A stretch of 64,000 nucleotides of DNA from Candidatus Aminicenantes bacterium UBA6072 (GCA_002436105.1 DIXU01000004.1:77683-141682), one strand, 5' to 3'; positions 1-8,588 are shown, counted from the stretch's first letter. Notes: a model not told the origin generated them from the sequence alone. A program made the numbers and translations.

Positions 1-1
1 C

Positions 2-1726
2 CGGGCCGAAGAAGCGGGAGAGTGGGAAAAGGCACTCGCCATTTATGACACTGAGCTGGAGAGTGACCCATCCCGCTCCGATCTCTGGCTGCGCATGGCC
101 GACATCCATTCCCGCCTCGGTAACCTGGACGCAGCCATCGCCACCCTGGAAAAGGCGGCCGCGACGGGCGGCGGCAGCGAGCTCTATTTCAAACTGGCCC
201 AGGCTCACTCGCTGGCCAACCAGGCCGAGGCCGCCTTCCGGGCCGTCGACAAGGCGGTGGCGCGGGAGCCGCGTAATCCCGAGTATCTGCGGGCCAGGGC
301 GCAATTGGCCAATTGGACCGGACGGCCGCGGCTGGCCGCCGACAGCTACCGGCGATTGCACTTGATCGCGCCTGCCGATGACGACGCATTGCTGAACTTG
401 GCCCGAGCTGAAGCCTGGAGCGGAAACCTGGATGACGCAATACGTCATTACCGCCGCTACCTGGCCGGCCATGCCAGCGAAAAAAGCATTTGGCTCGAAT
501 GCGTCAATGCCCAGTCCTGGAGAGGGAACTTTGCCGCCGCCCGCTCGCTCCTGGAACGCTACCGGGATATGTTCGGGGCCGACGAGTCCTTTGACAGGGT
601 CCTGGTCGATTTGCTGGCACGCGCCGACCTGCCTCGTGAAGCCCGGGCCCATAACCGGCAGGCGCTGCAAGCGGGACCGGACAACTATCAGGCCCTGTTC
701 AGCGAGGTTATCGCCCTGAAGAATGACAACCGTCCCCGGGCCGCCCTGGCTATGATCCCGCGCCTGGAGGAACTGCGCCCGGGGGCGCGCGAGAACCGCG
801 AGCTCGAACGCTTCGTGATCACCCCGTTGCGCCCCGATGTCCGCTTGGCCCCCTACGGCTATTATGCCGATTCCGACGACCTGCATTCCTCGGCCAGCAG
901 CCTGGAGGCCGGGTTCAATCTGAACCGCGAGCTGCGCCTGCGCGCCGGCTTCGAATTCGGCGCTGTGGAGGCGGCAACAGGTTCGCCTTTCGTCGCCGGC
1001 GACGGCCGCAACCGCGTCACATGGCAGCGCCCCTGGATCGGGGGCACCTTCATCCTGGCTCCGGCCGTCACCCTGGGGGTCACCGCTTCCTGGCAGAGGA
1101 TTTCCGGGCTTGATGACCAACTGCTGGGAAGCGTTTTCGCCCGGGTGCGCCCCGCCGACCGCTGGCGCTTCATCCTGAGCCTGAAACGCGATGTGCTGAA
1201 CGTTTCACCGCTTTCTCTGTCGCTGGGCATCCGCCGAGACTGCGCCCGGCTGGGCGTCGCCTGGGAACCGGGATGGCGCGGCGTGGTGGAGGCCGAAGCC
1301 GCCAGCGAGCATTACGGGGACGGCAACCGCCGCTGGGAGGCCAGCCTGGCGCCGCGCTGGAAACTGCTGCGCCTGGCCGCCTTCAACCTGGATATCGGAC
1401 TTCGGGGCTGGTGGTTCGGATACGAGCGCGACCTGCATAACGGCTACTGGGATCCGGAGCTGTTCCGCAGCTACATGGCTCTGGCCTATGGGTACTGGAA
1501 GATCAGCGACAACGACGGGATCAGCATCGTCGCCGGCCTGGGCGCGGTGGGTGATGACACCGACGACCGCATGAGGTTCGGCTCCAACCTTGACATCGAA
1601 GGGACACTGGGCATCTATCGCGACCTGATGCTCAAGGTGCACGCCGCCCTGTATCACAACCTGAGGCAGGCCAGCGGCGCCTTCCGGGCCATGGGCTTGA
1701 GTTTCCAGATCGTTTATCGTTTCTGA
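2..1726 (+). CDS. TPR-repeat protein with C-terminal outer-membrane beta-barrel (5' partial)
   Basis: The frame is open from the first bases of the window, so the true start lies upstream; the ATG at 95 has no ribosome binding site and falls inside a helical repeat. The first roughly 270 residues are Ala/Leu-rich TPR-like helix pairs. The last roughly 290 residues are alternating polar/hydrophobic strands rich in Gly, Trp, Tyr and Arg, ending in Tyr-Arg-Phe, the terminal aromatic typical of outer-membrane barrels. This layout resembles YaiO-type proteins, where periplasmic TPRs feed a barrel, often for surface polysaccharide. The family link is inference; TPR-plus-barrel is what the sequence shows. 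It converges on the minus-strand gene that follows. Confidence 0.75.
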   Translation, partial: RAEEAGEWEKALAIYDTELESDPSRSDLWLRMADIHSRLGNLDAAIATLEKAAATGGGSELYFKLAQAHSLANQAEAAFRAVDKAVAREPRNPEYLRARAQLANWTGRPRLAADSYRRLHLIAPADDDALLNLARAEAWSGNLDDAIRHYRRYLAGHASEKSIWLECVNAQSWRGNFAAARSLLERYRDMFGADESFDRVLVDLLARADLPREARAHNRQALQAGPDNYQALFSEVIALKNDNRPRAALAMIPRLEELRPGARENRELERFVITPLRPDVRLAPYGYYADSDDLHSSASSLEAGFNLNRELRLRAGFEFGAVEAATGSPFVAGDGRNRVTWQRPWIGGTFILAPAVTLGVTASWQRISGLDDQLLGSVFARVRPADRWRFILSLKRDVLNVSPLSLSLGIRRDCARLGVAWEPGWRGVVEAEAASEHYGDGNRRWEASLAPRWKLLRLAAFNLDIGLRGWWFGYERDLHNGYWDPELFRSYMALAYGYWKISDNDGISIVAGLGAVGDDTDDRMRFGSNLDIEGTLGIYRDLMLKVHAALYHNLRQASGAFRAMGLSFQIVYRF

Positions 1727-1773
1727 AGCGAACCGCCGGATGCGGCAGCGGGGAAAGTCATTCGGTCTGGTAC

Positions 1774-1837
1774 CTAGAACATCTCGACCAGCAGGTTCTT
1801 CAGCTCCTTGACGCGGTCGCGCAGCACGGCGGCGGCC
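1774..1837 (-). pseudogene. Remnant of the uvrB 3' end (UVR motif tail)
   Basis: Read on the minus strand this stretch encodes about 20 residues ending in Val-Glu-Met-Phe and a TAG stop, nearly the same as the C-terminus of the intact uvrB at 3556 (Ile-Glu-Leu-Phe, stop). A 29-bp run at 1806-1834 is identical to 3588-3616, and most of the remaining bases match. It starts immediately after the stop of the VWFA-like gene and has no start of its own. It is therefore a duplicated, non-functional uvrB tail. Confidence 0.8.
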
Positions 1838-3379
1838 TCACCAACCTTTCGCGGGCATGGCGGGCTTGGGTTCAGGAATATTATTGCGCAGGGTTATTTT
1901 TTTTACCACTTTGAGTCCGCTGATATGATCCAGCACCGATATGGAAAACGCGTATTTCCGCCCCCGCGGCAGGCGCAATTCCACCGGGATCAGCACGCCC
2001 GGATCGGTCAGGGTGAATTCGCGCGTGTTTTCCACTTCGAGCGATCCGGCGCCGCGGGCGACCACGCGCACCCGCACCCGGCCCTGCAGGCGCCCTGCTT
2101 CGAGGATGAGGGCGTAGCCGCTCAGGTTGAATGTGAGCCTGGAGTCGTTGATGCTGGCATTGGCGATCTCCAAATCACGGGCATCCTGGGGGTCGATGTT
2201 CCGGGTGGAGACCACATCGAGGTCCTTGTCCAGGCAAGTCAGTTCAATCTTCATTTTCTTGCGAGTGTTCTCCGGAGCAAAGGAAATGACGTAGCAGATG
2301 TCCTCCTTGTCGGCCACCCGGTTCAGCGCCCGGGCCAGATTGTTGTCGCTGATCATGGCGCCGCCGGTGACGCTGCTGATCTTGCGGAAGCATTCGTCGC
2401 GGTTGGAATAAACAACCTGCTGGCGGTAATAGACCGAGCGGCCCTGCTCCTCCAGGGAACCGGAGCCGAGGCGGATCAGGCTGACCGTGGCATCGGCGGC
2501 GATGAAGGCCGCACGCACCTTGTCGTTGAAGGCGTCGACCTCGACCCTGGCCTTTTTTTTCATCTCCTCGAGCCGGTTTCGGAAGGCGGGAATCTGTCCG
2601 TTCTCGTCGAACTCGGGGAAGACCTCGTCCTGAAGAAAGATCAGCAGCCATTTTTCCATGCGAATGGATTTCAGCGATTCGGCCAGGAGGATCATGTCGC
2701 CCGGGTCGAGCTTCAGGAATTGTATGTGGAATTCCGACCAGGAGTCTTTGATTTGCGCCTGCAGCATCAGCCGTGCCGCCTCCTCGTCCATGTTCTCGCT
2801 GCGGTCGACATAGCTGCTGATCGCGGCATCGATCTGGTCGTACAACTGGGTACGGGCAATGTTGCCCTGCTCGATGCTTTTTATCAGTTCGGCCTCGAAT
2901 TCAGCCCGCACCGGGGCGATCTCTTCCGGCGATTTGATCAACGAAGTTTCTTTGCCGTGGGCCAGGATGACGTGATCGCCCGGCCGGAAGATTTCGCGGA
3001 AAAAATGATCGAGTGCTTCCTTATATTCCGCATGGCGGTCCTTCAGCCAGAAACAGAAGACAAACAGCCTTCCCGGCAAGCTCCGCGCAGCGGGAGCCGC
3101 TTCATCCTCTTTCGCCGGCGGCTGGCTGATGCGGCGGCGCACTTCGCGGAACCCGTTGATCTCGATTTTCTTGCCATTCTCGGCCAGGACGAAGTCGCTT
3201 TTTTGCAAACCGCCGACCGGCTGGCCATTCCTCTGCACCCGGGCGATCATTTCGACGTTGACCACGTTCACATATTCGTTCACATCGGTATTGCGGCCCT
3301 TTTTGCCCTGATCGGCAGCCTGGGCCCAGATCAAGACACTGCAAACCGACAGCAGCCATATTCCCAGCCCATGCTTCAT
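1838..3379 (-). CDS. Secreted VWFA-related (acidobacterial-type) domain protein
   Basis: A 513-residue protein. The start at 3379 is preferred over an upstream ATG at 3490 because it has a GAGGAG ribosome binding site about 6 nt upstream and opens with a signal peptide (Met-Lys-His, then a hydrophobic stretch ending Ala-Gln-Ala). Mature residues 25-75 match the opening of the VWFA-related Acidobacterial family (a 'V-N-V-E-M-I-A-R-V' strand, then 'G-L-Q-K-S-D-F'). The expected metal-binding DxSxS of a true VWA fold is absent: the aligned strand reads Val-Phe-Cys-Phe-Trp-Leu-Lys-Asp. The C-terminal third is beta-rich and may be an Ig-like domain. Function is unknown. The gene lies between the real uvrB end and a duplicated uvrB tail. 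Confidence 0.75.
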   Translation of the reverse strand: MKHGLGIWLLSVCSVLIWAQAADQGKKGRNTDVNEYVNVVNVEMIARVQRNGQPVGGLQKSDFVLAENGKKIEINGFREVRRRISQPPAKEDEAAPAARSLPGRLFVFCFWLKDRHAEYKEALDHFFREIFRPGDHVILAHGKETSLIKSPEEIAPVRAEFEAELIKSIEQGNIARTQLYDQIDAAISSYVDRSENMDEEAARLMLQAQIKDSWSEFHIQFLKLDPGDMILLAESLKSIRMEKWLLIFLQDEVFPEFDENGQIPAFRNRLEEMKKKARVEVDAFNDKVRAAFIAADATVSLIRLGSGSLEEQGRSVYYRQQVVYSNRDECFRKISSVTGGAMISDNNLARALNRVADKEDICYVISFAPENTRKKMKIELTCLDKDLDVVSTRNIDPQDARDLEIANASINDSRLTFNLSGYALILEAGRLQGRVRVRVVARGAGSLEVENTREFTLTDPGVLIPVELRLPRGRKYAFSISVLDHISGLKVVKKITLRNNIPEPKPAMPAKGW

Positions 3380-3555
3380 GTGCGCTCCTCGATCATCGCT
3401 GTTCCCGAAGCAAAACAAGCAAGACGAATGCCGGCATTTTTCAATCAAGGATACCATTTCTGCCATAAAAAATGGATATCGGGTGCCCATCCTGTTCAGA
3501 ACTGCTTCTTTCCGTACGTTGGTTGCCGGTTCCGTCCGCAGGGAAAGGCTTCAGG

Positions 3556-5610
3556 CTAGAACAACTCGATCAGGATATTCTTGAGCGCCTTGACGCGGTC
3601 GCGCAGCACGGCGGCGCTCTTGAAATCCAGGGCATCGGCCTTCTTCTTCATGGCCGCCGTCAGCCTGGCGATCTCCTTTTCCAGGGCCGCACGCGTCTTG
3701 AATTCAACCGGGATCTCCTCCTCGCTCTTGCGCAGCCAGTAGTCGTCGTCCTGGAAGTTCTTGACCGTGCTGCGCACCGAGGCGGGACGGATACCGTGCG
3801 CCTGGTTGTAGGCGATCTGGTAGCGGCGCCGGCGCTCCGACTCGGCGATGGCCCGGCGCACCGAATCGACCATGCCGTCGACATAGAGGATGACCTTGCC
3901 GTCGATGTGGCGGGCGGCGCGGCCGAAGGTCTGGATCAGCGCCGTCTCCGAGCGCAGGAATCCCTCCTTGTCGGCGTCCAGGATGATGACCCGCGACACC
4001 TCGGGGAGATCGAGGCCCTCGCGCAGCAGGTTGATGCCGATCAGGACGTCGAACTCGCCCTGGCGCAGCTTCTGGATGATCTTCACCCGGTCCAGGGCCT
4101 TGACCTCGGCATGCATGTAGGCGCAGCGAATGCCCTGCAGGGTGAGGTAATCGGCGAGCTTTTCGGCCATTTTTTTGGTCAGGGTGGTGACCAGTACGCG
4201 TCCCGTGGAGCCCCGTTGAGGGGATCCTGAAGTCTCCCGTTTGCCAGGCAGGGATTTCCGTCCCTTGGGTCCCTTCGCCGCCGTTTCCGGGGCCAGGACG
4301 GCGCGGATCTCCTGCAGCATGTCGCGGACCGGGTCGGGAACGGTCCTGACGACGATCTCGGGATCGACCAGGCCGGTGGGCCGCACCAGCAGCGAGGTCA
4401 CCGAGCCCTGAGAATCGGCGACCTCGAACGGGGCCGGCGTGGCCGACACGTAAAGGACGTTCTGCAGGCGCTGGGCGACTTCGGGAAAGTTCAGCGGCCG
4501 GTTGTCAAGGGCCGACGGCAGGCGGAAGCCGAAATCGACCAGCTTCTCCTTGCGCGAGCGGTCGCCGGCGTACATGCCGTTGAGCTGCGGCACGGTCACG
4601 TGCGATTCGTCGATGATGGCCAGGTAGCCCTTGGGGAAAAAATCGAGCAGGGTGTAGGGGGCCTCGCCGGGGCTGCGCCCGGTCAGGTAGAGGGAATAGT
4701 TCTCGATCCCCGGGCAATGGCCGAACTGCTCCAGCATTTCCAGATCGTAGAGGGTGCGCTGGCGCAGGCGCTCGGCCAGTTCTTCCTTGCCCTGGCCGCG
4801 GAACCACTCCAGGCGCTGCTGCAGTTCCGCCCGGATGCCGGCCGCCGCCTTCAGGATGCGCTCGCGGCGGTAGAAGAAGTAGTTGACCGGATAGACGCTG
4901 GCCTGGCTCCCTTGCGAAAGCGGCGCGGCGGTAAGGGCATCGAAGAACTCGATGCGCGCCAGCTGCCCGTCGTCGATGACGAAGCGCAGCGGGTTCTCCT
5001 CGCTGGTGGGAAAGATCTCGACCACCGGGCCGCGCACGCGGAATTCGCCGGCTGCCAGCAGCCCGTGGCTGCGGCGGTAGCCCAGGTCGACGAAGCGCTG
5101 CAGCAGCTCCTGGCGCTGCAGCGGGGCCCCGGCATCCAGCACAAGACGCTGCTCGAGGAAATCGCCGGGGGCGCCGATGCTGTAGATGGCCGAGACCGAG
5201 GCCACCACGATCGTTCCGCGCGCCTCCAGCAGGTTGCGCGTGGCATCCAGGCGCAGGCGCTCCAGCTCGGGATTGATCGAGACCTCCTTGGCGATATACA
5301 GGTTGCGCTGCGGCACGAAGGCCTCGGGCTGGTAGTAGTCGTAATAGCTGATGAAGTAGCCGACGCGGTCGCCGGGGAAGAAACCGCGGAATTCCTGGAA
5401 CAGCTGGGCGGCCAGGGTCTTGTTGTGGCTCAAAACCAGGGTGGGGACGCCCAGTGCGGCGATGATCCGCGCCATGGCATACGTCTTGCCCGACCCGGTC
5501 ACCCCCAGCAGCACCTGCTTGCGGCGGCCACGGCGGAAGCCGTCGACGATCGCGTCCACGGCCTCCCGCTGGGCGCGGGTGACCGGGTAAGGGGACTTGA
5601 GGTCGAACAT
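3556..5610 (-). CDS. uvrB: UvrABC excinuclease subunit B
   Basis: UvrB is the damage-verifying helicase-like subunit of nucleotide excision repair, which receives DNA from UvrA and recruits UvrC. The 684-residue product starts Met-Phe-Asp-Leu-Lys-Ser; longer upstream starts read into unrelated sequence. Visible are Walker A GVTGSGKT at about residues 36-43, the Tyr-rich beta-hairpin 'YYDYYQPEA', helicase motif 'DESH', the 'NLLREGLDLPEV' and 'QTFGRAARH' motifs, and a C-terminal UVR motif ending 'ALKNILIELF'. An insertion of about 28 Gly/Lys/Pro/Arg-rich residues (around nt 4205-4290) precedes 'VLVTTLTKKMAE', where most UvrBs have only a few residues. It lies 35 bp downstream of the unknown gene at 5646-7547 and is probably co-transcribed with it. 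Confidence 0.97.
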   Translation of the reverse strand: MFDLKSPYPVTRAQREAVDAIVDGFRRGRRKQVLLGVTGSGKTYAMARIIAALGVPTLVLSHNKTLAAQLFQEFRGFFPGDRVGYFISYYDYYQPEAFVPQRNLYIAKEVSINPELERLRLDATRNLLEARGTIVVASVSAIYSIGAPGDFLEQRLVLDAGAPLQRQELLQRFVDLGYRRSHGLLAAGEFRVRGPVVEIFPTSEENPLRFVIDDGQLARIEFFDALTAAPLSQGSQASVYPVNYFFYRRERILKAAAGIRAELQQRLEWFRGQGKEELAERLRQRTLYDLEMLEQFGHCPGIENYSLYLTGRSPGEAPYTLLDFFPKGYLAIIDESHVTVPQLNGMYAGDRSRKEKLVDFGFRLPSALDNRPLNFPEVAQRLQNVLYVSATPAPFEVADSQGSVTSLLVRPTGLVDPEIVVRTVPDPVRDMLQEIRAVLAPETAAKGPKGRKSLPGKRETSGSPQRGSTGRVLVTTLTKKMAEKLADYLTLQGIRCAYMHAEVKALDRVKIIQKLRQGEFDVLIGINLLREGLDLPEVSRVIILDADKEGFLRSETALIQTFGRAARHIDGKVILYVDGMVDSVRRAIAESERRRRYQIAYNQAHGIRPASVRSTVKNFQDDDYWLRKSEEEIPVEFKTRAALEKEIARLTAAMKKKADALDFKSAAVLRDRVKALKNILIELF

Positions 5611-5645
5611 GCGTGCCCCGTCGCCGCGGGGCGGAGCGGCCGCGC

Positions 5646-7547
5646 TCAGCACTCCTCGTCTTGAGCCTGGCCGGCGGCGTCGCTGATCAGCGCCCTCTTG
5701 AAGAACCTTTCCAGCACCGTGGAGCGGATGCGGGCGATCTCCTCGGCGCCGAGGGCCTGGTTGCCCTTTTTCAGGATCAGGATCAGGCAGAAGCGCTGCT
5801 CCCACTCGATGCGCGTGAAATAAACGTCGATGTCGGGCAGGTTCTCGATGAAGCGGCTCAGTACCTTCCTGTCGCGGCAGTAGGAAATGACGAAGATGGT
5901 CTTGCCCATCTCGTTGCGGTAGGGCAGGCGGACGCTCTTGTACTTGACGATCACGCGGTCCATGCCCTCCTTGCGTGCGGACTTGATCGTGGAGCAGACC
6001 AGCTTCATGATCTCGGCCAGGACCTGGGTCGGGGTTTCCAGGCGGTAGATCTCATCGAGGTTGTAGTAGATCTCCTTGATCAGCAGGGGGTGCAGCGAGC
6101 GGACCTCGGCGGTCAGCTCCATCAGCGAGCGCATGTCGCTGTCGCGCAGTCCCTCGTCAAAGTCCCGCACCTGGCCGTATCTTTTCTTCAGGATGTTCTT
6201 GATGGACTGGAAAATGGCGGCGATGGAAACGAACTCGGCCAGCGTGACCTTGAGGTTCAGGATGCTGACTTCGATCAGCTTCTGGTAGAGCCGGGGCGGG
6301 GTGACCGACAGGATCTCGATGCCGCGGCTGCCCTCCAGCAGGCGGACCAGCTGGTTCAGGTTCTTGCGGCGGCTCTGCGGGGCGACGATGATCAGCTTCA
6401 GCTGCATCATGAACTCGGTCTTCTTCTCCACGTTCATGAAGACCTGGTTGATGCCGGTCGTCTTCAACTCCGCCATCAGGAAGGGAATGATGGCCCGGGC
6501 GTAATGCTCGTAGCCGCCGACCGACTTGATCTGCGAGAACTTCTCGTCCACGGCCGTGCTGATCATCTTCTCCAGCGAGACCTCGATGGAGCGGATGGCC
6601 TCGGGATTCAGCGGCTGCTCCTGGCGGTCGACGATCTCAATGCGGTAGACCAGGAGCTTCTCGGCCGACACGAAGCTCTTGTGGTGCTTGATGATGTGCC
6701 CGGGGACGATGAAATCCAGGGTCTTGAGGAAGCCCTCGACGGAGAAGTTCTCCTCCCAGCAGACGAAGGTGATCCCGGTCAGCCTCTCGTCCAAGGTCTC
6801 GAAGTTCTTGATCTTGATCTTCTTATCGGCGCGGCCCTCGCGCACCTGCTTCTGGAACTTGTAGTTGTCGATGATCAGCGCGGCCAGGTCGGAGATCTTC
6901 CGCTCCTGCAGGTACTCCCGGGAACGGGAAGAGAAGAACTTGAGGGTTTCGCCGTTCTCGCCGATGATCTGGTCGATGTCGGGACCGCGGTACAGGCGGC
7001 GGATGGCACGCACGACCTGGTTGTACAGCTCGAACTTGATGGTCTCGTCCTCCAGCAGCATGGTCTTGCCCATGGTCCCCTGGGAAGCGTCCTTGAGCGT
7101 CTCGAGAAAAGCGCCCTTGTCCTTCAAAAAGCGGCCGTAATCCTCGGGAGTCTCGATCCGGAAGGAGAGGATGACCACGCCCAGCGAACGGTCGTTGAGC
7201 TGGAGGGTGAAGCCCTTCATGAACAGCACGTTGCCGTGCTTCTGGTGGATGATGCCCAGGATCGAGTTGCCCATGCCGCTCCAGTCCTCGGCCAGCACGC
7301 CCATGACCACGATCAGCGGCAGCTTCTTTTCCCCGAGCTCCTCCAGCTGCACGACCACTTTTTTCTTGCTTTTCTCATACGTGTGCAGCAGCTGCACCAG
7401 CAGCGCCTGCTGCTGCGGCTGGGGGAAGATCTCCTGGGAGCGGTCGAACAGGGAGAGGCTGTCGGCGATCTTCTGCCTGGAGATGCGCAACTTCTTCTCC
7501 GACAGGATCGACCGGATCTGCTCCAGGTTGCTGACTTGCCCGACCAT
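5646..7547 (-). CDS. Conserved-looking hypothetical protein, 633 aa
   Basis: I do not recognise this family. The protein is 633 residues, soluble (no signal peptide or membrane segment), with mixed alpha/beta composition and many charged helices. The N-terminus is helical (about 60 residues). Several segments alternate strand and helix, for example 'LPLIVVMGVLAED' near residue 75, 'QLKLIIVAP' near 390 and 'FCLILILKKGN' near the C-terminus, which could be repeated small alpha/beta domains. It is the first gene of a unit with uvrB. A TTGACT/TAAATT promoter ends 6 nt before the ATG, so the mRNA should be leaderless. The link to repair is only by position. Confidence 0.7.
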   Translation of the reverse strand: MVGQVSNLEQIRSILSEKKLRISRQKIADSLSLFDRSQEIFPQPQQQALLVQLLHTYEKSKKKVVVQLEELGEKKLPLIVVMGVLAEDWSGMGNSILGIIHQKHGNVLFMKGFTLQLNDRSLGVVILSFRIETPEDYGRFLKDKGAFLETLKDASQGTMGKTMLLEDETIKFELYNQVVRAIRRLYRGPDIDQIIGENGETLKFFSSRSREYLQERKISDLAALIIDNYKFQKQVREGRADKKIKIKNFETLDERLTGITFVCWEENFSVEGFLKTLDFIVPGHIIKHHKSFVSAEKLLVYRIEIVDRQEQPLNPEAIRSIEVSLEKMISTAVDEKFSQIKSVGGYEHYARAIIPFLMAELKTTGINQVFMNVEKKTEFMMQLKLIIVAPQSRRKNLNQLVRLLEGSRGIEILSVTPPRLYQKLIEVSILNLKVTLAEFVSIAAIFQSIKNILKKRYGQVRDFDEGLRDSDMRSLMELTAEVRSLHPLLIKEIYYNLDEIYRLETPTQVLAEIMKLVCSTIKSARKEGMDRVIVKYKSVRLPYRNEMGKTIFVISYCRDRKVLSRFIENLPDIDVYFTRIEWEQRFCLILILKKGNQALGAEEIARIRSTVLERFFKRALISDAAGQAQDEEC

Positions 7548-7553
7548 GAAGAT

Positions 7554-7582
7554 AATTTACGCCAGGGTCATGGCAAAGTCAA
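7554..7582 (-). promoter_or_regulatory. Sigma70-type promoter of the unknown gene/uvrB unit
   Basis: On the minus strand TTGACT (7577-7582), a 17-bp spacer and TAAATT (7554-7559). The ATG at 7547 begins six bases after the -10 box, so the predicted transcription start coincides with the start codon. Confidence 0.7.
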
Positions 7583-7605
7583 GGAAGCCACTTCCATGTC
7601 AACGT

Positions 7606-7700
7606 GTAGAAGGGTGGAAGGGTTGACGGGTCGACAGCCCTGGATCGGAATATGCCCCAACCCGTCAACTCTTGAACTCTTTAACTCTTCTACTTCTTCG
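7606..7700. repeat. Inverted pair of degenerate octamer arrays
   Basis: 7606-7637 is four consecutive 8-mers: GTAGAAGG, GTGGAAGG, GTTGACGG, GTCGACAG. 7662-7693 is four 8-mers on the other strand; their complements read GTAGAAGA, GTTAAAGA, GTTCAAGA, GTTGACGG. The two arrays face each other across about 24 bp in the spacer between the divergent unknown gene and tag. Confidence 0.75.
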
Positions 7701-7742
7701 AATATATTTTTCAGCGCCCGGGTATTGTTTCGCAGGAGAAAA

Positions 7743-8363
7743 ATGGATAAAAGTAGAAATATGAAAGACATGAGTGAACAAGTGAAAAGATGCCCGTGGT
7801 GCCTTTCCGACCCCCTTTACATCGAATACCATGACCGTGAATGGGGGGTGCCGGTGCACGATGACCGCAAATGGTTCGAATTCCTTACCCTGGAAGGCGC
7901 CCAGGCAGGGCTGAACTGGCTCCTGGTCCTGAAAAAGCGGGAAAATTACCGCCGGGCGTACGACGACTTCGATTTCGCCAGGGTCGCCCGCTTTGACGAG
8001 AAGAAAGTCGCGGCATTGCTGGCGGATCCGGGCATCATCCGCAACCGTGCCAAGATAGCGGCCTCGATCGCCAATGCCAGGGCCTTTATCCGCATCCGCG
8101 AGGAATTTTCAAGTTTCGAGCGCTACATTTGGCCTTTTGTGAACGGAAAGCCGGTGCAGAACCGCTGGAGGACCGACCGGCAGATTCCGTCCCGCACGGC
8201 CATATCCGACGCACTCAGCGCCGATTTGCGCAGGCGAGGCTTCGCATTCGTCGGCTCGACCATCGTTTACGCCCACATGCAGGCGACGGGCATGGTGAAT
8301 GACCATCTAATGACCTGCTTCAGATATGGGGAACTTTCGGGTATCCTTGAAGCGGATGGGTGA
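7743..8363 (+). CDS. tag: DNA-3-methyladenine glycosylase I
   Basis: Tag removes 3-methyladenine from alkylated DNA in base excision repair. The 206-residue protein has the zinc-binding residues of the family: Cys-Pro-Trp-Cys near residues 17-20, His30 in 'EYHDREWG', and the C-terminal His and Cys in 'NDHLMTCF'. The catalytic Glu sits in 'LEGAQAGLNW'. The start at 7743 has AGGAG 4 nt upstream; in-frame ATGs at 7761 and 7770 are alternatives, and 7770 would give the more usual short N-terminus. It is transcribed divergently from the uvrB unit, so two DNA repair units share a spacer. Confidence 0.95.
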   Translation: MDKSRNMKDMSEQVKRCPWCLSDPLYIEYHDREWGVPVHDDRKWFEFLTLEGAQAGLNWLLVLKKRENYRRAYDDFDFARVARFDEKKVAALLADPGIIRNRAKIAASIANARAFIRIREEFSSFERYIWPFVNGKPVQNRWRTDRQIPSRTAISDALSADLRRRGFAFVGSTIVYAHMQATGMVNDHLMTCFRYGELSGILEADG

Positions 8364-8500
8364 AGTGCCCGTTCATTTGCTTGGAGAATTCGTCAATGTA
8401 AACCGGGGATTTGCTGGAGCTTAGGTTCGGGATCAGGAGTGCATTCCCCATTGGCGTCCTCCAGATAAGCGATCTGTGAATTTTACGAATTTGCAGACTA

Positions 8501-8545
8501 TTGACAAATAATTAACTCCGGGTTAAAATATTAAGCTCCCGGTAA
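8501..8545 (+). promoter_or_regulatory. Promoter with two overlapping TetR-type operator half-palindromes
   Basis: TTGACA (8501-8506), a 17-bp spacer and TAAAAT (8524-8529). The perfect inverted repeat TTAAC-TCCGG-GTTAA at 8512-8526 overlaps the spacer and the -10 box. A second related site, TTAAGCTCCCGGTAA, lies at 8531-8545 over the expected transcription start. A dimeric regulator bound here would block polymerase, so autorepression by the adjacent TetR protein is the simplest reading (inference). The rest of 8364-8500 shows nothing I can name. Confidence 0.75.
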
Positions 8546-8588
8546 ACTTTTTTCAAAATGGTGCGTATTATGCCCAGGAGGAAGAACA

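Noticed and set aside
5613..7742. Upstream extension of the tag frame by 710 codons
   Set aside because: The extension is antisense to the 633-aa gene and the uvrB leader. The tag domain itself starts at 7743 with its own ribosome binding site.
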